From Gracilaria domingensis (Eukaryota > Rhodophyta > Florideophyceae > Gracilariales > Gracilariaceae), in NCBI GenBank assembly GCA_022539475.1, contig VCMS01000274.1, forward strand, positions 1 to 64,000: a stretch of 64,000 nucleotides of DNA, given 5' to 3'. The notes beneath the pieces were generated by a model. The model did no database searches and was not told where the DNA came from. It saw nothing but the letters and a program-made list of their open reading frames with translations. The position numbers were made by a program, and so were the translations under genes. Positions 23,401-35,839 of this stretch are shown one piece after another (position 1 is the first letter of the stretch; each line of letters begins with the position of its first letter).

Positions 23401-25800
23401 TCAATGGTGATTGCCACCTGTGCTTCTTGTCCACCGTGTGGCTTGATCTCTATTACTGACATTGGTCGCCTGGTACTATACGAGAGGGTAGAATCCTCCG
23501 TCATCGCCGCAATCTGTTCCGTCACGGTAGGCGTTTTGTCAGTCATGATGCGATAGCCGGACCACTGCTGCACTCCACCTATCTGAAAGCCCGAGTTATT
23601 TATACCCGTACGTAACGCAAGATGCCCGAGGGAGATGTCTACTATATACCCAGCTCAGCATCCAAAAGGAAACCGGAAATGAAGTGTGACGTCGAGATAA
23701 TCTCTTCACTCAATGACGCGAGTTTTAAGGAGTTTAATCGGACACACCACGTCCTCTTTATGCGCGACAGCTTCCGCAGATGTACTGGTACCCACAGGCA
23801 GACCTAACAGCACACCGCGGAGATAAACAGTAGGGAGGCGACTGACCAGAACACGCAGAGCATTATCGACGGAGTCGAAAGACACGACCCTTTTGGCAAT
23901 GTCACGCAATATTGCCTCAAAGGGATCCATCAGCATTGGTGACCAATTAATGCCGGGATTTACCCTAGATCCTGAGAGTGAGTGGAATGAAATCTCGGAG
24001 GCATCGTCGGCTGTTGAAGAACTGCAAAAATGCAGAGATGCTCAGTATCATCGGCAAAAACAGCTTTCATAAGAAGTGCTTCAACGTTGGGCGTGACTAG
24101 TGACATTTCGGCGAGAGTCCGTGTGGCCCTACAGATGAAACAGGGTGACCTGAAGTCAGCGGGATCTTTAGCGTCCACAACACCCATCGTATTGCAGTAG
24201 AAAGACACCCCCCTCTTCAAGCCGAAATCTCACACCAAAGATGGACAGGATGGAACGCTATGGAACTTGGGCAACATCCAGAGACCGCCTTAAAACGGTC
24301 ATCGCGCCGATTCACCAGCGGCCAATAACAAAACGACATAACCGGAAGCCGTAAGTTGACATCACTCTCAACCGTGGGTATGGTGAGCAGGATAGGGTAT
24401 TTGTTGGAAGCGAATAATCAGGGTACGACTTAGGGTATACGAACCATCGCAATTGTACGTATATACCCCGGAGTTCGAGCGCTCACCGCCGACTCGACTC
24501 CAGCGGTCCAATTCATCGCTCACGACGACCCCCCAACCCTCTTTCATCCCTCTCCATCTCCGTCATCGGCTCTCTCTTTTGGCATCCCCACTTTCCTTTA
24601 GGACGGTCTGTGTTTCTCTGCCATCAACCTACTCCCCCTCTCCCATTCTTTCTCTCTACGGGCGGCTCGGTCTCCCGCCGTCCCCCCTTGTTGAAGTTGT
24701 AGTGTGTTGCCCTCCATTGGGCTCGTGTGCATACTGCGACGGTTGTTATCGTACAGACGGCCTTGGTGTATCCACGACCTTGGGACGGGCGGTGCGTCTA
24801 ATAGGTACTGGCCTGCGTCTCTGTCGTCGGTTGTTGGTTTCGACGTGAACATTGAGACAGGTCGTGTTGCTCCAGTTCTGTTGTTTAACTGTTGCGTTTA
24901 TCGCTGAGCTACCGTATTATCTTTCGTCGTTTAGGCTGATACTGCCGGGCATTTCTTGTGTTGCTCTCCTTGGGTTTATCAGCACCCGCGCCGTTCCGTT
25001 TGGTTACGAAAAATGGAGTCTACACTATGCAACTAATCACCGCCAAAAATAACTTAAAAACAATTCATCTGCTTGCTGCTCAACGTCTAGAGCCGAAGGC
25101 AAATTTACAACATCTTAAAGTGACCCGGCTCAAACTTTTGTTATTTTCGTATTAACTCAATCGCCAACTGGTTTGTCTAAGAAGCTTTGCGGGTTGTCTT
25201 CTTTGAGAAGGTTGCTTCTCAAAGCACTGATTATGAATTCCAAAATTACTGGATCTTCGAGAAGTTTACATGTTTTTGTGCATTTGAGCCTTCTTTTTTT
25301 CCTTTTCTTTAGTGCTCCACACATGCTTTTATAAACAGATGCGTTGCCCCTTGTTTCATTCTTCATCTTCCTTCATTACGTCTATTGCGGTTTGATGCGA
25401 ATATACCCCCTTTCAGAGAGGAAGATCTAGTAGACCTTTGGACCAAATGAAAACGATAAGAGGAACACAAAAGAATATTGTGATGTAGGGGATATATACT
25501 TTCGAGGACATTATACCTACACAAATACCAATAACATCACATAGCCTACAGTATTTTGCACAAAGCCTAAAATGTAGAGACGATATTGTCCTCCAATGCT
25601 TCAACAATGTAGATAGAAAAGCAAGCAAAAACAACACCAAAGCCTCGTTAAATGTAGAACAGTGCTTTTGTTCTTCAACTCCTATATCACCCAACAACTC
25701 TGTTACCTTGCTACACCCTCCGTTGCGAAGAAAACAATTTTATAGAAATGAACAGACTTAACGATAAACACGCATTCAACGTCACTTCTCCCGGGAAGCA
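23400..25800. other. No gene seen; pyrimidine-rich then AT-rich
   Basis: Short frames only. 24490-24660 is strongly C/T-rich on the plus strand, like some promoter or 5' leader sequences, but no gene follows. From 25200 onward the sequence turns AT-rich. Nothing else could be supported. Confidence 0.4.
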
Positions 25801-25814
25801 AAAAGATCACAGAA

Positions 25815-25982
25815 GAATATTCTAGAACACTCTGGAAGTTTTTAGAACCACGTAGAAATTATTATGTATTAGAAGTATTTAACATGATCTAGAACCTTCT
25901 ATAGACGACTTCTGTACTTTGAGATGTAGAAATCGTTCATGTTTGTAGAAGTATCTAGACCTAGATCTAAGTAGTATAAAAG
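25815..25982 (+). promoter_or_regulatory. Heat-shock-element array with TATA box
   Basis: From 25815 seven units occur in strict 5-bp register: GAA, TTC, GAA, CTC, GAA, TTT, GAA (starts 25815, 20, 25, 30, 35, 40, 45). This is the nGAAn/nTTCn array bound by heat shock factor, with units four and six imperfect. More AGAAC/TTCT pairs follow to about 25920. A TATAAAAG box lies at 25975-25982. No long coding frame follows within 1 kb. It could drive a lost heat-shock gene or be the U3 of a stress-inducible retroelement. Confidence 0.55.
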
Positions 25983-25999
25983 AGTAAAGCAGACTTCAA

Positions 26000-27160
26000 G
26001 CTCCTAACAATGCAGACCTTGAAGTCCATCTTGTCAACTCAAAACAAATCTGTGTAAATTCTTTGCGAAGTGCAAAATAGTCGTGAAGCAGAACTTCAGC
26101 AGTACCCAACGGATAAGATTGACAAAGATTTAGATCAGGAAAATGATTCGGAAAGCCCAATATACGATTCGCTTTACTTTCAAAATGGTTCGAGTGCAAT
26201 TATCTGGATGACAAATTTCAGTTCAAAAGAGTTCGATATGGTCTGAAACTGCTTTTTGCCAACCATAAATCGCAAATAGAATAAGGAAAAAAGCCGACCG
26301 TACTAACTTAATGAAAAAGATGTTTTATTCATCACACTCACTACTCCGAAATAGGGTGAGACGTTGGAATTTCTCGGTAATTTATTTAAAATCAATGGCA
26401 ACACGTTTGAACGATTGGTGCTGAATTTTATTTCTTGCATATGTATTGAAGTCTATAATTTTTAGAGGATACACAGAAGTTGATTTATCAGAGCAAATTC
26501 TAAAGGCGGTGCGGGGCAAAATGCTATTCACTGGAAAGATCATGATCTATCTTCTTGCGAGAGAAGATAGATCTGATCATTTGATGTCGATCAGTCGGGC
26601 ATCTGGTGCCACTCCCGCGGTTTGAAACACGCCCGCGATTTGAAGCGCCCGATCGCGCTGTGAAACGCACGATTGCTGTTTGAAGCGCACGATTGCTGTG
26701 AACAACGGTCAGGATCCCAACCACAACCAAAGTGTACAGAAAGATCGCTTTTGGCAACTGTTGCATCCTTTTGAAATTTTCGAGCAGCTTGCGTGCTTTT
26801 GCTTTTCGACGGATATAAAACACCTGTGCTAACGTTTCTTTCTCTTTTTTTGCATGAAATTCTAAACAACAGGAATGAATGTGGTACCCCAACAGGTTCT
26901 CTCGACATGATCCCAAACGATGTACCAAGCTTATCTCTTGAACACCTCTTCAACCTGTCTGACACATATCCAAACTGGCAGCCGTCCTTAACAACAAAGC
27001 CAATTACCCTGTATATCTCTATGCACAATCGTAGAGCTCCTTTTCTTACCCTCTTTCAACGCTGAGAGTTTCTTGTCCCGGGGGACCTTTTCTTCGACGA
27101 AAACCCGTTACTAGCTGCTTCTATTAGTGTCAAGAGGCAGAAAAAGTACACGAAAGCGCT
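26000..27160. other. No gene seen downstream of the heat-shock array
   Basis: Frames of up to 145 codons occur on the minus strand at 26591-27028, rich in Arg and Cys, without a domain. Near 26600-26700 the phrase CGCACGATTGCTG-TTTGAAG is repeated a few times in tandem. This may be the flank or 5' part of the recombinase fossil that follows. Confidence 0.35.
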
Positions 27161-27164
27161 GCAA

Positions 27165-27660
27165 ATGTTCATGGAATCCTCCGCATTTGAGGAATTGAAC
27201 TTCCTGACAATAGACCAACGACTTGCCGTCTACATCCCAGAACAGTTTTTCTTATCTAATCGACCCGGAAAGAGGCCGGAAATGTGCAACCCCATCTATA
27301 TGCTCTTGCTAATGATACCAGCTGGGAATCAACAACTTGTAATGGCGCTAAGATGCATCGCCGGCTGGAAACACATTACGCCTGCACAGTCCTCTGCCCG
27401 ACTTACGAAGCAGCTTTGTCTCGGCTTCGCTTTTGAAATGCTCACAAAGAGAAAAACAACCGCGTCTGCACTGCTTTTAGTCTGTTATGGAGCATGTCTG
27501 AGAGGTTAGAAGCCCGAAATTTGAAATCGAACCAGATTGCGCTTCCAGGAGACATTCGTCTCTTCGCTTATGCTTCTAATGCCGCAACTATATATATAGC
27601 AGACGCAAAGATATCGAGGAAGACAAGTGTAAGGGTCTGTAAACACCCGCGTCGTTTGCC
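27165..27660 (+). mobile_element. Tyrosine-recombinase-like fossil (DIRS/Crypton type)
   Basis: The sequence encodes ALRCIAGWKHITPAQSSARL and LLLVCYGACLRG, then LEARNLKSNQIALPGD. This resembles the start of the tyrosine-recombinase catalytic domain of DIRS-like and Crypton-like elements, where a GW-R-L-P block precedes LAF--YLR-SE and the following LPGD-RL. Only a fragment remains and it is broken. It runs up to the motif at 27649-27673 and the gypsy fossil. No partner genes of such an element are seen to its left. Confidence 0.45.
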
Positions 27661-27677
27661 ACCAAAATGACGTTTAG
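27628..27677 (+). repeat. GCGTCGTTT motif, copy 1
   Basis: A stretch of about 48 bp with an imperfect inverted core: GCGTCGTTT (27649-27657), a 6-bp spacer, and AAAATGACGT (27664-27673), preceded by GGGTCTGTAAACA. It matches copy 2 at 34712-34758 over its whole length and copy 3 at 36194-36217 over the core. Confidence 0.6.
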
Positions 27678-27679
27678 AT

Positions 27680-30600
27680 GGTACTTTCGAGGAGGTTGCC
27701 AACCTAATGAAGCATCCTCCTCTACCGTTAATTTCGGTGCTTCTTCCGTCGATGTGAGAAAGTTCTTCTTCTTTTATGAAAATGTTGCAATGTCTGGCAA
27801 GACTGAAGAAGAACGTACTCTTAGCCTTCTTGGTTTTCTGAAAGGCGAGGCATTCGATTTCTATTACGAGACCTATGCTGAAGATGGTTCTCTGGCTGCG
27901 GAAGCAAGAGATTACCATGCAGTTAAGTCGTCGCTGATTGATCGCTTTGGTCCAAGTGAGGGACCTGAAGAGAAAATTCGCCGTGCAGTTTCCTCACGTT
28001 TAGATTATGCAGATCTGCTCGCGTCGATGAAAGAGATGGACAGCTGTTTTGAGAAAGCTGGATTAAACTCTGAGGCCAAGTTCGGCCTTCTTTGTCAAGC
28101 GGTCATGGAATTTGCGGACTTAGCGAAGTTTGTAATGTTTCGTGGTGCTGAGGACTACAATTCTTTAAGAAATGGTGAAATCATTTGTCTCCGGGAAGAA
28201 GACCCTAGGTTTATACGGAGCCCTTAAGGCTATTCTTCCGACCAAGCACGTTATACAGAAGCCAAAGAAGCAGGCGTAGTCTTCGTTTGATGTCCTTGAG
28301 AACGAAGTGAACGAGTTGTCTGAACAGCTTGAGCATTTGTCTCTGATGATGAAGAAGAGTCGGTCCTCTCAGTCGAGTAACGCTCAAGGTGGCGATCGTA
28401 TGTGTTCGTATTGCCGACAGCCAGGACATATTTCCATCAGATGTGAGTTGAACCCTCATCGTGACACTCGTTGCGTCCGGTGCGGTAAATTCGCCCATTC
28501 AGGGAATACATGCTGGAAGAGATCATCCCATGACAACTCGCGTGAAGTGAAGTTTGAGAAAGCGAGGAGTGAATCGCAGTCTGAAGAAAAGCTTAGGGTA
28601 CAAGATTCGCGTTCACCTTTAGAACAGCATGAGAAAGAGAATCATGTCTCTGTCATCACGGAGCAAAATCATGACGATGAACTTGTGAATACAGCTAAGA
28701 GAGCTGCAGATGGAACCCACTTTCGAAGCAAGCTCGTACGGGAGAGCTCAGTGGAATTTCGCCGGTCATGTTCCCGAATACTGCCCAGTCTCAGGAGGAC
28801 GGTAGTAGACGTGTCCATTCCGCACAGACCAAGAAGATCAAGACACGTAGGTCTGAATTTCGAAAGAGTTCTTCGAGCAAAGTTAAGCTTCAGGAACACG
28901 AGGGCAAATACAAGGTCTACGAAGAATTGGCCAATGCCCCCTCTGGTTTGACCTTTGGACAGTTACTTCGAGGAGATGCTGACGAAGCGAAAAAGAGTAT
29001 TCGCCGTATCATTTCTGCTCGAAGGTCTACTAGGACCAGGGCCTACGCAGATACAGATGTGAAGATCCGTCGTCTAAAAGTCGTTCAAGTTAAGATTTAC
29101 GGCTTGGATACACAGGCGTTGCTCAATTCAGGGGCGGTTCCTAACATTATGTCTGCCAGTCTTGCAGAGAAGCTTTCTGTCAAACCAGCGGTGACAAGAA
29201 GAAGATCACCGTGGCTGATGGAAGTACTTCCGAATGTTTGGGTATTCTCAAAGAAGTCCCAGTGAAGTTTGGTTCAGTCCTAGTTCCTCTGGATTTCCTT
29301 GTCGTGAAAGGAATTCCATTTGAACTTATCATTGGCTGCCCCTCTTTGGAAATGCTTCAAGCTTGTTTGGGTCTTGGAACACAGCAAGTAAAGATGAAAC
29401 CTGATGGAAAGTCCATCACTCTTGGACTTGACTACGACAGAACAGATCTCGAGCAGTACGCCCCACTTTCTGGTACTGACAGTGAAGACTTCACTTCTGA
29501 CTCCAGTGCAGTTCCACTCTCGTCTGATTCCGAATCTGATGACGAGGATGAATTGGTCTTAACCCACATGAAGAGTGACTATTTCCCAGAAGGTTACATT
29601 TTATATTTCAGTCGTACGGAGAACCTTGTGATGATCACTGATTCCCCAGAACAGCCCCCTGAGTCTGAGTCTGAAGAAGACCAGCCTGATTCAGAAGGAG
29701 AGGAAGAAACCCCCCAGAATGGACCTGTCGTCCCTCCCGCACCCGCCTCAGAAGTCCCAGGTTATGCCCGTTCCGAAAGACAAGCAGAAGAGATTGTCTT
29801 TTGCCATGCGTTCACGAATAACATGCATGCCCACTGACCATATGAGACAGAAGTGGCGTCCGAGGAATTAGCCCCGTTGGCATCCCAGCTTCAAGTTAAT
29901 GCTGAGGCTGAGGGAGAAGATGATGCTGTCACAGATGAGAATAGACGATTCGAAGATGCAGAGGAAGACGATACTTCTTCTGGAGACTCACCTTATTCGG
30001 AGCCTGTCGACCCGATATTGACAATTCCGATCAGGGAGTATGTCGTACTTCTCGAGAGTAGTGAACACGACCAGCCAGCAGGGGCACTTAATCTTCGAGT
30101 TCATCGTCGTTTTCCACCGTTGCGCCCGAGAGATCCATTACCACGGGAGGCATCAGAACTGCCAGTCGGTGCGAGATTCACACTCGACATTGACAATGAT
30201 TTGCAACCATATATTTTCCTTGACCCCGAAGGCCAAAAGCAGTGGCTTTCTCGCCCCGGCCCTAGTGATGAACCGTCGGACAGTCATGATCAGGATCGTC
30301 CACCGGAAGAGAATGAAGAGCTCCCTGAACTGGTTATGGATGATTCCGATGATGCTAATCCAACTGTGCCAATCGTTGCACCTGCAGATGATAACCAGTT
30401 TGACTCAGATCCTCCGGATGACTCTCAGCAGATGGAAAACTTTGTTTGCGTTTTGGATGACCCTGCATCACCGCAGCCAAAAGAAGATGAGGTTGAGCAG
30501 GAGCATAATCGTATCATTCTGGAACGTCTATCCCACCTCCCTGAAGATATCCAGAAAGCTCTGTTGACTTTTCTGACTGATTTTGAAGTTGTTCCCTGGT

Positions 30601-33600
30601 CTCTGTATGACCTCCGTCCTTCAGATGTTCTAATTATGCATGGATTCTCGTTGAAAAGAGATGTCTCGATTCATTCCCGAGTTCGGCGTCTCCCACCTAA
30701 GCATGAGGACGTTGTCAAGAAGGAATTGGACGAGGTGCTTTCTGCAGGGATCATCAAGCCTAGCAACTCTCCTTGGTCTTTTCCAGTTGTCATTGCTAGG
30801 AAGAAAGATGGGAAGCCTCGCTTTTGCGTCGATTACCGTGCGTTGAACCGCGCGATGACGCCAGATCGTTGGCCTTTGCCATACATAGAACAGATCTTCG
30901 ACGATCTCCGTGGAGCCAAGTACTTCACCACTCTTGACTTGTTCTCTGGATATTGGCAGATCCGCATGTCTGAGAAATGCAAGAAAATCACCACCTTTGT
31001 CTGTCGCCAAGGCTCATTTCAGTTCGAAGTTATGCCATTTGGTCTCATGAACGCGCCTGCCACATTCCCGAGAATGATGGACTCCATTCTCCGTCAAATC
31101 CCTTTCGCAAGAGTCTACATTGACGATGCGGTGATATTTTCGAAGACTCTGGCTGAACACGTTGAACACCTCAGAGCTCTTCTGGAGAAGATTTCGTCTC
31201 ATGGACTGAAGTTGAAGATATATAAGTGTTTCTTTGCCCAGCCGAAGATAAGCCTTCTGGGTCATGTTGTAGACTCAGATGGTGTGTCTGTGGATATGGA
31301 GAAAATCAAGAAGATCCAAAAAGCTCCGGTTCCCACTACGACAACCGAGCTTCGCAGTTTCCTTGGCTTGGCTGGATACTATCGCCAGTTTATCAGGAAC
31401 TTAGCTGAGTCTCCTGCTGTTCTCCATTCCCCGACCTCCGGAAACAAGAAGTTAGAGTTCACCGAGGAAATGAATTCAGCATTCGAAGAGTTGAAAAAGA
31501 GACTTACGTCTCCCCCAGTGTTGGTTTTCTCGGATTTTTCAAGTGCGTTCCGTGTTGAATCCGATGCATCCACAGTAGCAGTCGGAGCCGTTATTGCTCA
31601 GAAGAAAGAAGATGGAATGTTCCACCACATCCAGTATGCGAGCAGGACTTTGAATTCATCCGAGAAGAAATACTCTGCCTGCGAGAAGAAGCTCTAGCAG
31701 TCATCCTCGCTTTGAAGAAGTTCAGAATCTATTTGCTCTCTTCCACCCCGTTCCAGTTGGTGACCGATCATCACGCATTGAAGCATGCCTTTTCGAAGAA
31801 GGATGTTCACGGTCGTCTTGCCAGATGGTTGGATCTTCTCGCCGAGTATGAATTTGAGATCGTCTATCGTCCTGGTGCTGTGAATCATGCCGCCGATTAT
31901 TTCTCTCGTTATGCACTCGATCCGAAAGAAGCAGAGAAATCGGTCGAAGAAGGTGATTTGGTTACTTCGATTAGCTTCCTCGAATTTGAAAGCATCGAAG
32001 CCTACTACCCCAGAAAAGTATACAGATGCTCGAATGATACCCCGTAGATTTAAAATCCGGATGTCTTTCGGATATCATCTGGATATCTTACGCATATCCA
32101 TGATATCTCTGTGACATCCAGTAGATATGACAGATGATGAACGAAATGATACTCATTTGATGCCCTTGACACATGCATCAACCGCTTTGAAAGATATAAC
32201 AGTAGATATAACCAATGATTTCGAGAACCAAAGTTGCTTCTCTTGGAATTGCCCGGACATCATTCGGACATCCAGAAATCACACGAATATAATTGGTATG
32301 GATATTGTGAGAATTGTCGTGTATCCTATGTACATCGCCCGTAAGTCTAACTTCGAAAATCAGAGGGTTATCCGAGAAATCACTCCGATATCAAAAGCGT
32401 ATCTTAGGAATCTCAATCGGATATCAAAGTGTTTCCCTGGGTACGCGAACATTGGCCATTATCTTTGCAACTTGGGGATGAAAGACCCAAAGTTGCGCAC
32501 TGCTGCGAAGCGTGCCGCGAATCACTTTATTGTTTAGAATGACCTCTTGTTCCGCAGGACTAAAGACGGAAATCGTCTGGTTCCCCCGATTCGTGACCGT
32601 GTTCCGTTGATTCGAATGTTTTATGATGAAGTCGGACATTGCGATAAGGATGCCACAAGGAATTTCATAGTCGATCGCTTCTGGTGGCCGACCGTTCGTG
32701 AGGATATTCACAAATATGTTCAGAGTTGCATAGGATGTCAGTTAATGGCCCCAGTGATCTCGTACCGAGCCGATCAGAGAGCTCCGCTGAGAAACATCTT
32801 TGACACGTTCTCAATGGACTTTGCCGGGCCTCTTCCTATTAGCACTTCTGGAAATCGCTTTCTTCTCATTGGAGTAGAACATTTGACTGGTTGGCCTATC
32901 GCTATTGCTACCCCAGATTCAACCTCAGAAGTTGTTCTCAATTTCGTGAAGAAAGAGATCATCCTTCTCTTTGGTCCGCCTCGTGTCATTGTGTCTGACA
33001 ACACTACCTCTTTTCTGGCTGGTTCGATTCGAGAACTTATGAAGACGTATGGAATTCAGCTGAAGCCAATTCTCGCGTACGCTCCGATGGCGAATGGTAG
33101 AGCCGAAAGAATGGTTGGAACGATCAAACACGCCATTGCTAAGACTATCGTCGACGAAGCCTCAGAGTGGGAAGTGGCTTTAGATCAAGTCGTTTATGGC
33201 TACCGCCGCTGCAAATTGGTTGGTGGATTTTCTCCGTTTGAGTGAATGTACGGTACAGTTCTTGGCATGCACACTACGGATCCAATCCCCCTGATTGAAG
33301 ACGCCATGCTGTTCAAACGCCGTCTCGAGTTATTGGCTGTCCTCCCCCAGCGTGCTACGCGTGTTGCGATGCAGACTAGTCGCCAGGATGACTCAAAGCA
33401 TGCTCATCGTTTCAATGTTGGAGATGAAGTCCTCGTCGCTGTCGGGAAAGCTCTGAATCGTACGGTGAAGTGGCCCCCTTTCGTATCGAAGTTTTATGGA
33501 TCGTGCAAGGTAGTCATAGCATCTCATCTCCGTTACACTCTGGTCTCTCGTGGAAACCGCTACACCAGGAAGGCTATCCATGGCCGTTGTCTCGTGCCGT

Positions 33601-33720
33601 TTCACCCTCGTCCGATGCATCTCAGGACGAACAGTGATTCTCACCAATTCGTTCCGAGTCGGTTGCCGCGGCGTACCAACCGTTCAGTGGGGGGTGGTGT
33701 GAAGTGGAAACTCTACAGTT
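27680..33720 (+). mobile_element. Ty3/gypsy-type LTR retroelement fossil
   Basis: Parts lie in the standard order. Gag is at about 27.68-28.8 kb, with two zinc knuckles near 28.4-28.5 kb (CSYCRQPGHISIRC is the first). A protease-like segment is near 29.1-29.3 kb and an acidic linker follows. Reverse transcriptase at 30.7-31.3 kb has MPFGLMNAPATF and the YIDD box. RNase H lies at about 31.5-31.9 kb, and integrase at about 32.6-33.3 kb has the HHCC finger and the central-domain Asp/Asp/Glu region. RNase H followed by integrase fits Ty3/gypsy. Reading frames are broken in a handful of places, so it is a fossil, though long frames suggest modest age. No matching 5' LTR was found on the left. Confidence 0.85.
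32046..32440. repeat. GATATC-rich insert within the gypsy fossil
   Basis: Between the RNase H and integrase parts lies about 390 bp with no retroelement similarity. GATATC and close variants (GGATATC, ATATCC, GGACATCC) recur many times, especially at both ends, and form small inverted pairs such as GGATAT-7 nt-ATATCC. It looks like a later insertion or local expansion. Confidence 0.5.
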
Positions 33721-34700
33721 TCTGATTGTTATTGCATCTATTTGATATCCTATACTACATAATGTGGGTGCGGTGCACTGCTGTAAGTACAGTCAGGAGA
33801 ACATCGTGACTTGGCATGCGTGGATTACCCGAAAGCAATGATACGTGTGCTAAACTGGGCAATGATGTCACACTGTACTGGGTTCGACCCCTCTACTCTA
33901 CAAATAGGAGTACTACTGCATCTAGTTAGTAACTATAGTGAGTTATTGAAGTTTTAGTTGCTTTCTTCAAGGGGGTTCAGAACTCTATATAAAGGGTCAC
34001 CAAGACGCTAGACGGTGTCTCGACCCAACACAACCTTGTATTCATCAACTTTTTTATTGTATCAACCTTACCCAATATCTTGGGCAGTGCAGCTACGTAA
34101 GTTATTACTGCATGTAGGTTTCTGTGCTTCTCTAACATCTCTTTTGTTTGCGCGTTTTGTGTGAGCACAGCTCTACTCAGCAGATAACCTAGTACTGGTC
34201 GAAGATCCTTATGCGCAAATTGGAATCGGAAAATGTGTACCAAAAGCGCTTTTGTCGTCAGGGAGCTTCACGGGAGCTCCGGCTCAGATTACCATGTTGG
34301 TAGGAAGACCTTGTGCTACACCAGATTTTTTGGCTGGACGGGAAGCTTTCCGATGGGTTTTTTTTCAGTACAGCAAAACGTCTTCGGCAAAGGACTAACT
34401 TTGGCATATAGTGAAAGCTTATCTTCAGTTAGTTTTTCTCTTTGAGACGTCTCGTTAAAAGTCTATACGCTCTTCTTTGGACGGGCTTAGAAAAGTTTGG
34501 CTGCAGAATACAGGTTCAGTTTGTTGTTGTGCTTCGTTCCTTCTCTCTTTACTAATGGTTGTCCATCAATTAATCTGAACTTTTTTTCTTTTTGCTCTAA
34601 AATAATTTCCTGCGCATAATACGTTTATTTTTGGTAAATTCTGGGCCTACGTTGGTCTTTTTGAGTTGCTGGTTGTTTTATTCTGAATCTCTTTTTGCTA
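33700..34700 (+). mobile_element. Probable 3' LTR of the gypsy fossil
   Basis: After integrase a G-rich, polypurine-like stretch (near 33690) is followed by TGAAGTGGAAACTCTACAG, a plausible LTR start. A TATA box (CTATATAAAGGG) at about 33986 and T-rich sequence after it fit U3-R-U5 order. The right boundary is unclear, somewhere between 34100 and 34710. Without a second copy the assignment stays tentative. Confidence 0.4.
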
Positions 34701-34711
34701 CAAGAAGCAAT

Positions 34712-34758
34712 TGTGAGGGTCTGTAAACAACCGCGTCGTTTCCCATCAAAATAACGTC
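34712..34758 (+). repeat. GCGTCGTTT motif, copy 2
   Basis: Core GCGTCGTTT (34733-34741), a 6-bp spacer and AAAATAACGT (34748-34757), preceded by GAGGGTCTGTAAACA as in copy 1. It lies just past the probable LTR, so copies 1 and 2 flank the gypsy fossil in the same orientation. Confidence 0.6.
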
Positions 34759-35184
34759 CATACTATCCATGTCAATTTCCGCCGTTTTGAAAGGTTGATG
34801 AAAGATATCTGAGGCATCTGAGCTTACATTTGCTACAGTTAAGTGAAACATGTTAATATTGTCTTACAATATATTTCAAATAGCGATGAGAGCGGTATAT
34901 CTCGTTGTATCGAACAAAAAAACGTTTTGCGATATGAAATAGAATAATATTTATTCGAACATTATTTGTTACGTTTATTTCACATGAATTAATGTAGTCT
35001 AATCGTACTACGACAGCTTAACAACCTATGCGCCATACTTTTGTTCTACTTTTATTTTGTTGATATCTGAAATTATGCCAGAATCACGAGACTCAAAGAG
35101 GTTAAACATATTCAACTGACATCAAATTACAAATTTATTAAATAAACCCAACGCACCAGCAAGGTGATTTGTAAACAAATGTTA

Positions 35185-35834
35185 TTTATGCAAAGCAAGT
35201 TTTGCATAAGAACTCGCAAAGCTCCGTTATCTGGTTATATTCATTAGCATATTTCTTGTTATACTTTTAACATATTTTTGGAAGTAAATGTAACGAGCAA
35301 AAAGTTTTTTTTGAAATTTATGTTACGCAAGTTTTACGCGCTCGCTTAAAGATTTATCAATGTAAATTTCTTTCAAGTTTCTAAACCATTTTATCATGGT
35401 AAAGAAAGGTAAAATCAAAAGGTTCCGAATTGTTTGCATATCTTGTTAAAAGCTCTGTAGAGAGCTTAGAAAATTTAATCAGTTCTGGTATCCAAAGGTT
35501 ATGTACTCTCAATTTGGGACAGCATGAACGTTTTTTTCCTTGCGTTCTTATTTGTTGGCATTCTATTGATCTAATTGCGTCCTATGTCCAAAAGCAAGGC
35601 AAAATGCGCCGTAAGGCACGGCGCATGTGTTTGAGTCAAAAGCCCAGCGTTTACTACATTGTTTGAAACAAAATGTTTGATTCTAATTATAAACGACGAA
35701 AACTGGAAGTGTACCAAAAATGATTTGATGCGCCAAAAAGAGACAATTAGCTAGTTTCTTTACAAATTTTAGCTCAGATTAGATCAAATCTATTTTTAGT
35801 TAGGATAACTCTGCCAACAATAAGAGCTTTGCGA
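35185..35834 (+). repeat. AT-rich dispersed hairpin repeat, copy 1
   Basis: About 650 bp, similar over its full length to 57714-58366 by eye (roughly 85%). It opens with a hairpin (TTATGCAAA / TTTGCATAA). An 11-bp inverted pair, TCGCAAAGCTC at 35214 and its complement at 35824-35834, brackets most of it. Inside lies a GC-rich hairpin at 35604-35626: ATGCGCCGT, a 5-nt loop, ACGGCGCAT. It has no coding frame kept between copies. It may be a non-autonomous DNA element. Confidence 0.75.
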
Positions 35835-35839
35835 TCACA

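Noticed and set aside
33880-33895. GGGTTCGACCC, tRNA T-loop-like
   Set aside because: No D-arm, anticodon arm or acceptor stem fits around it; it lies in the probable LTR.
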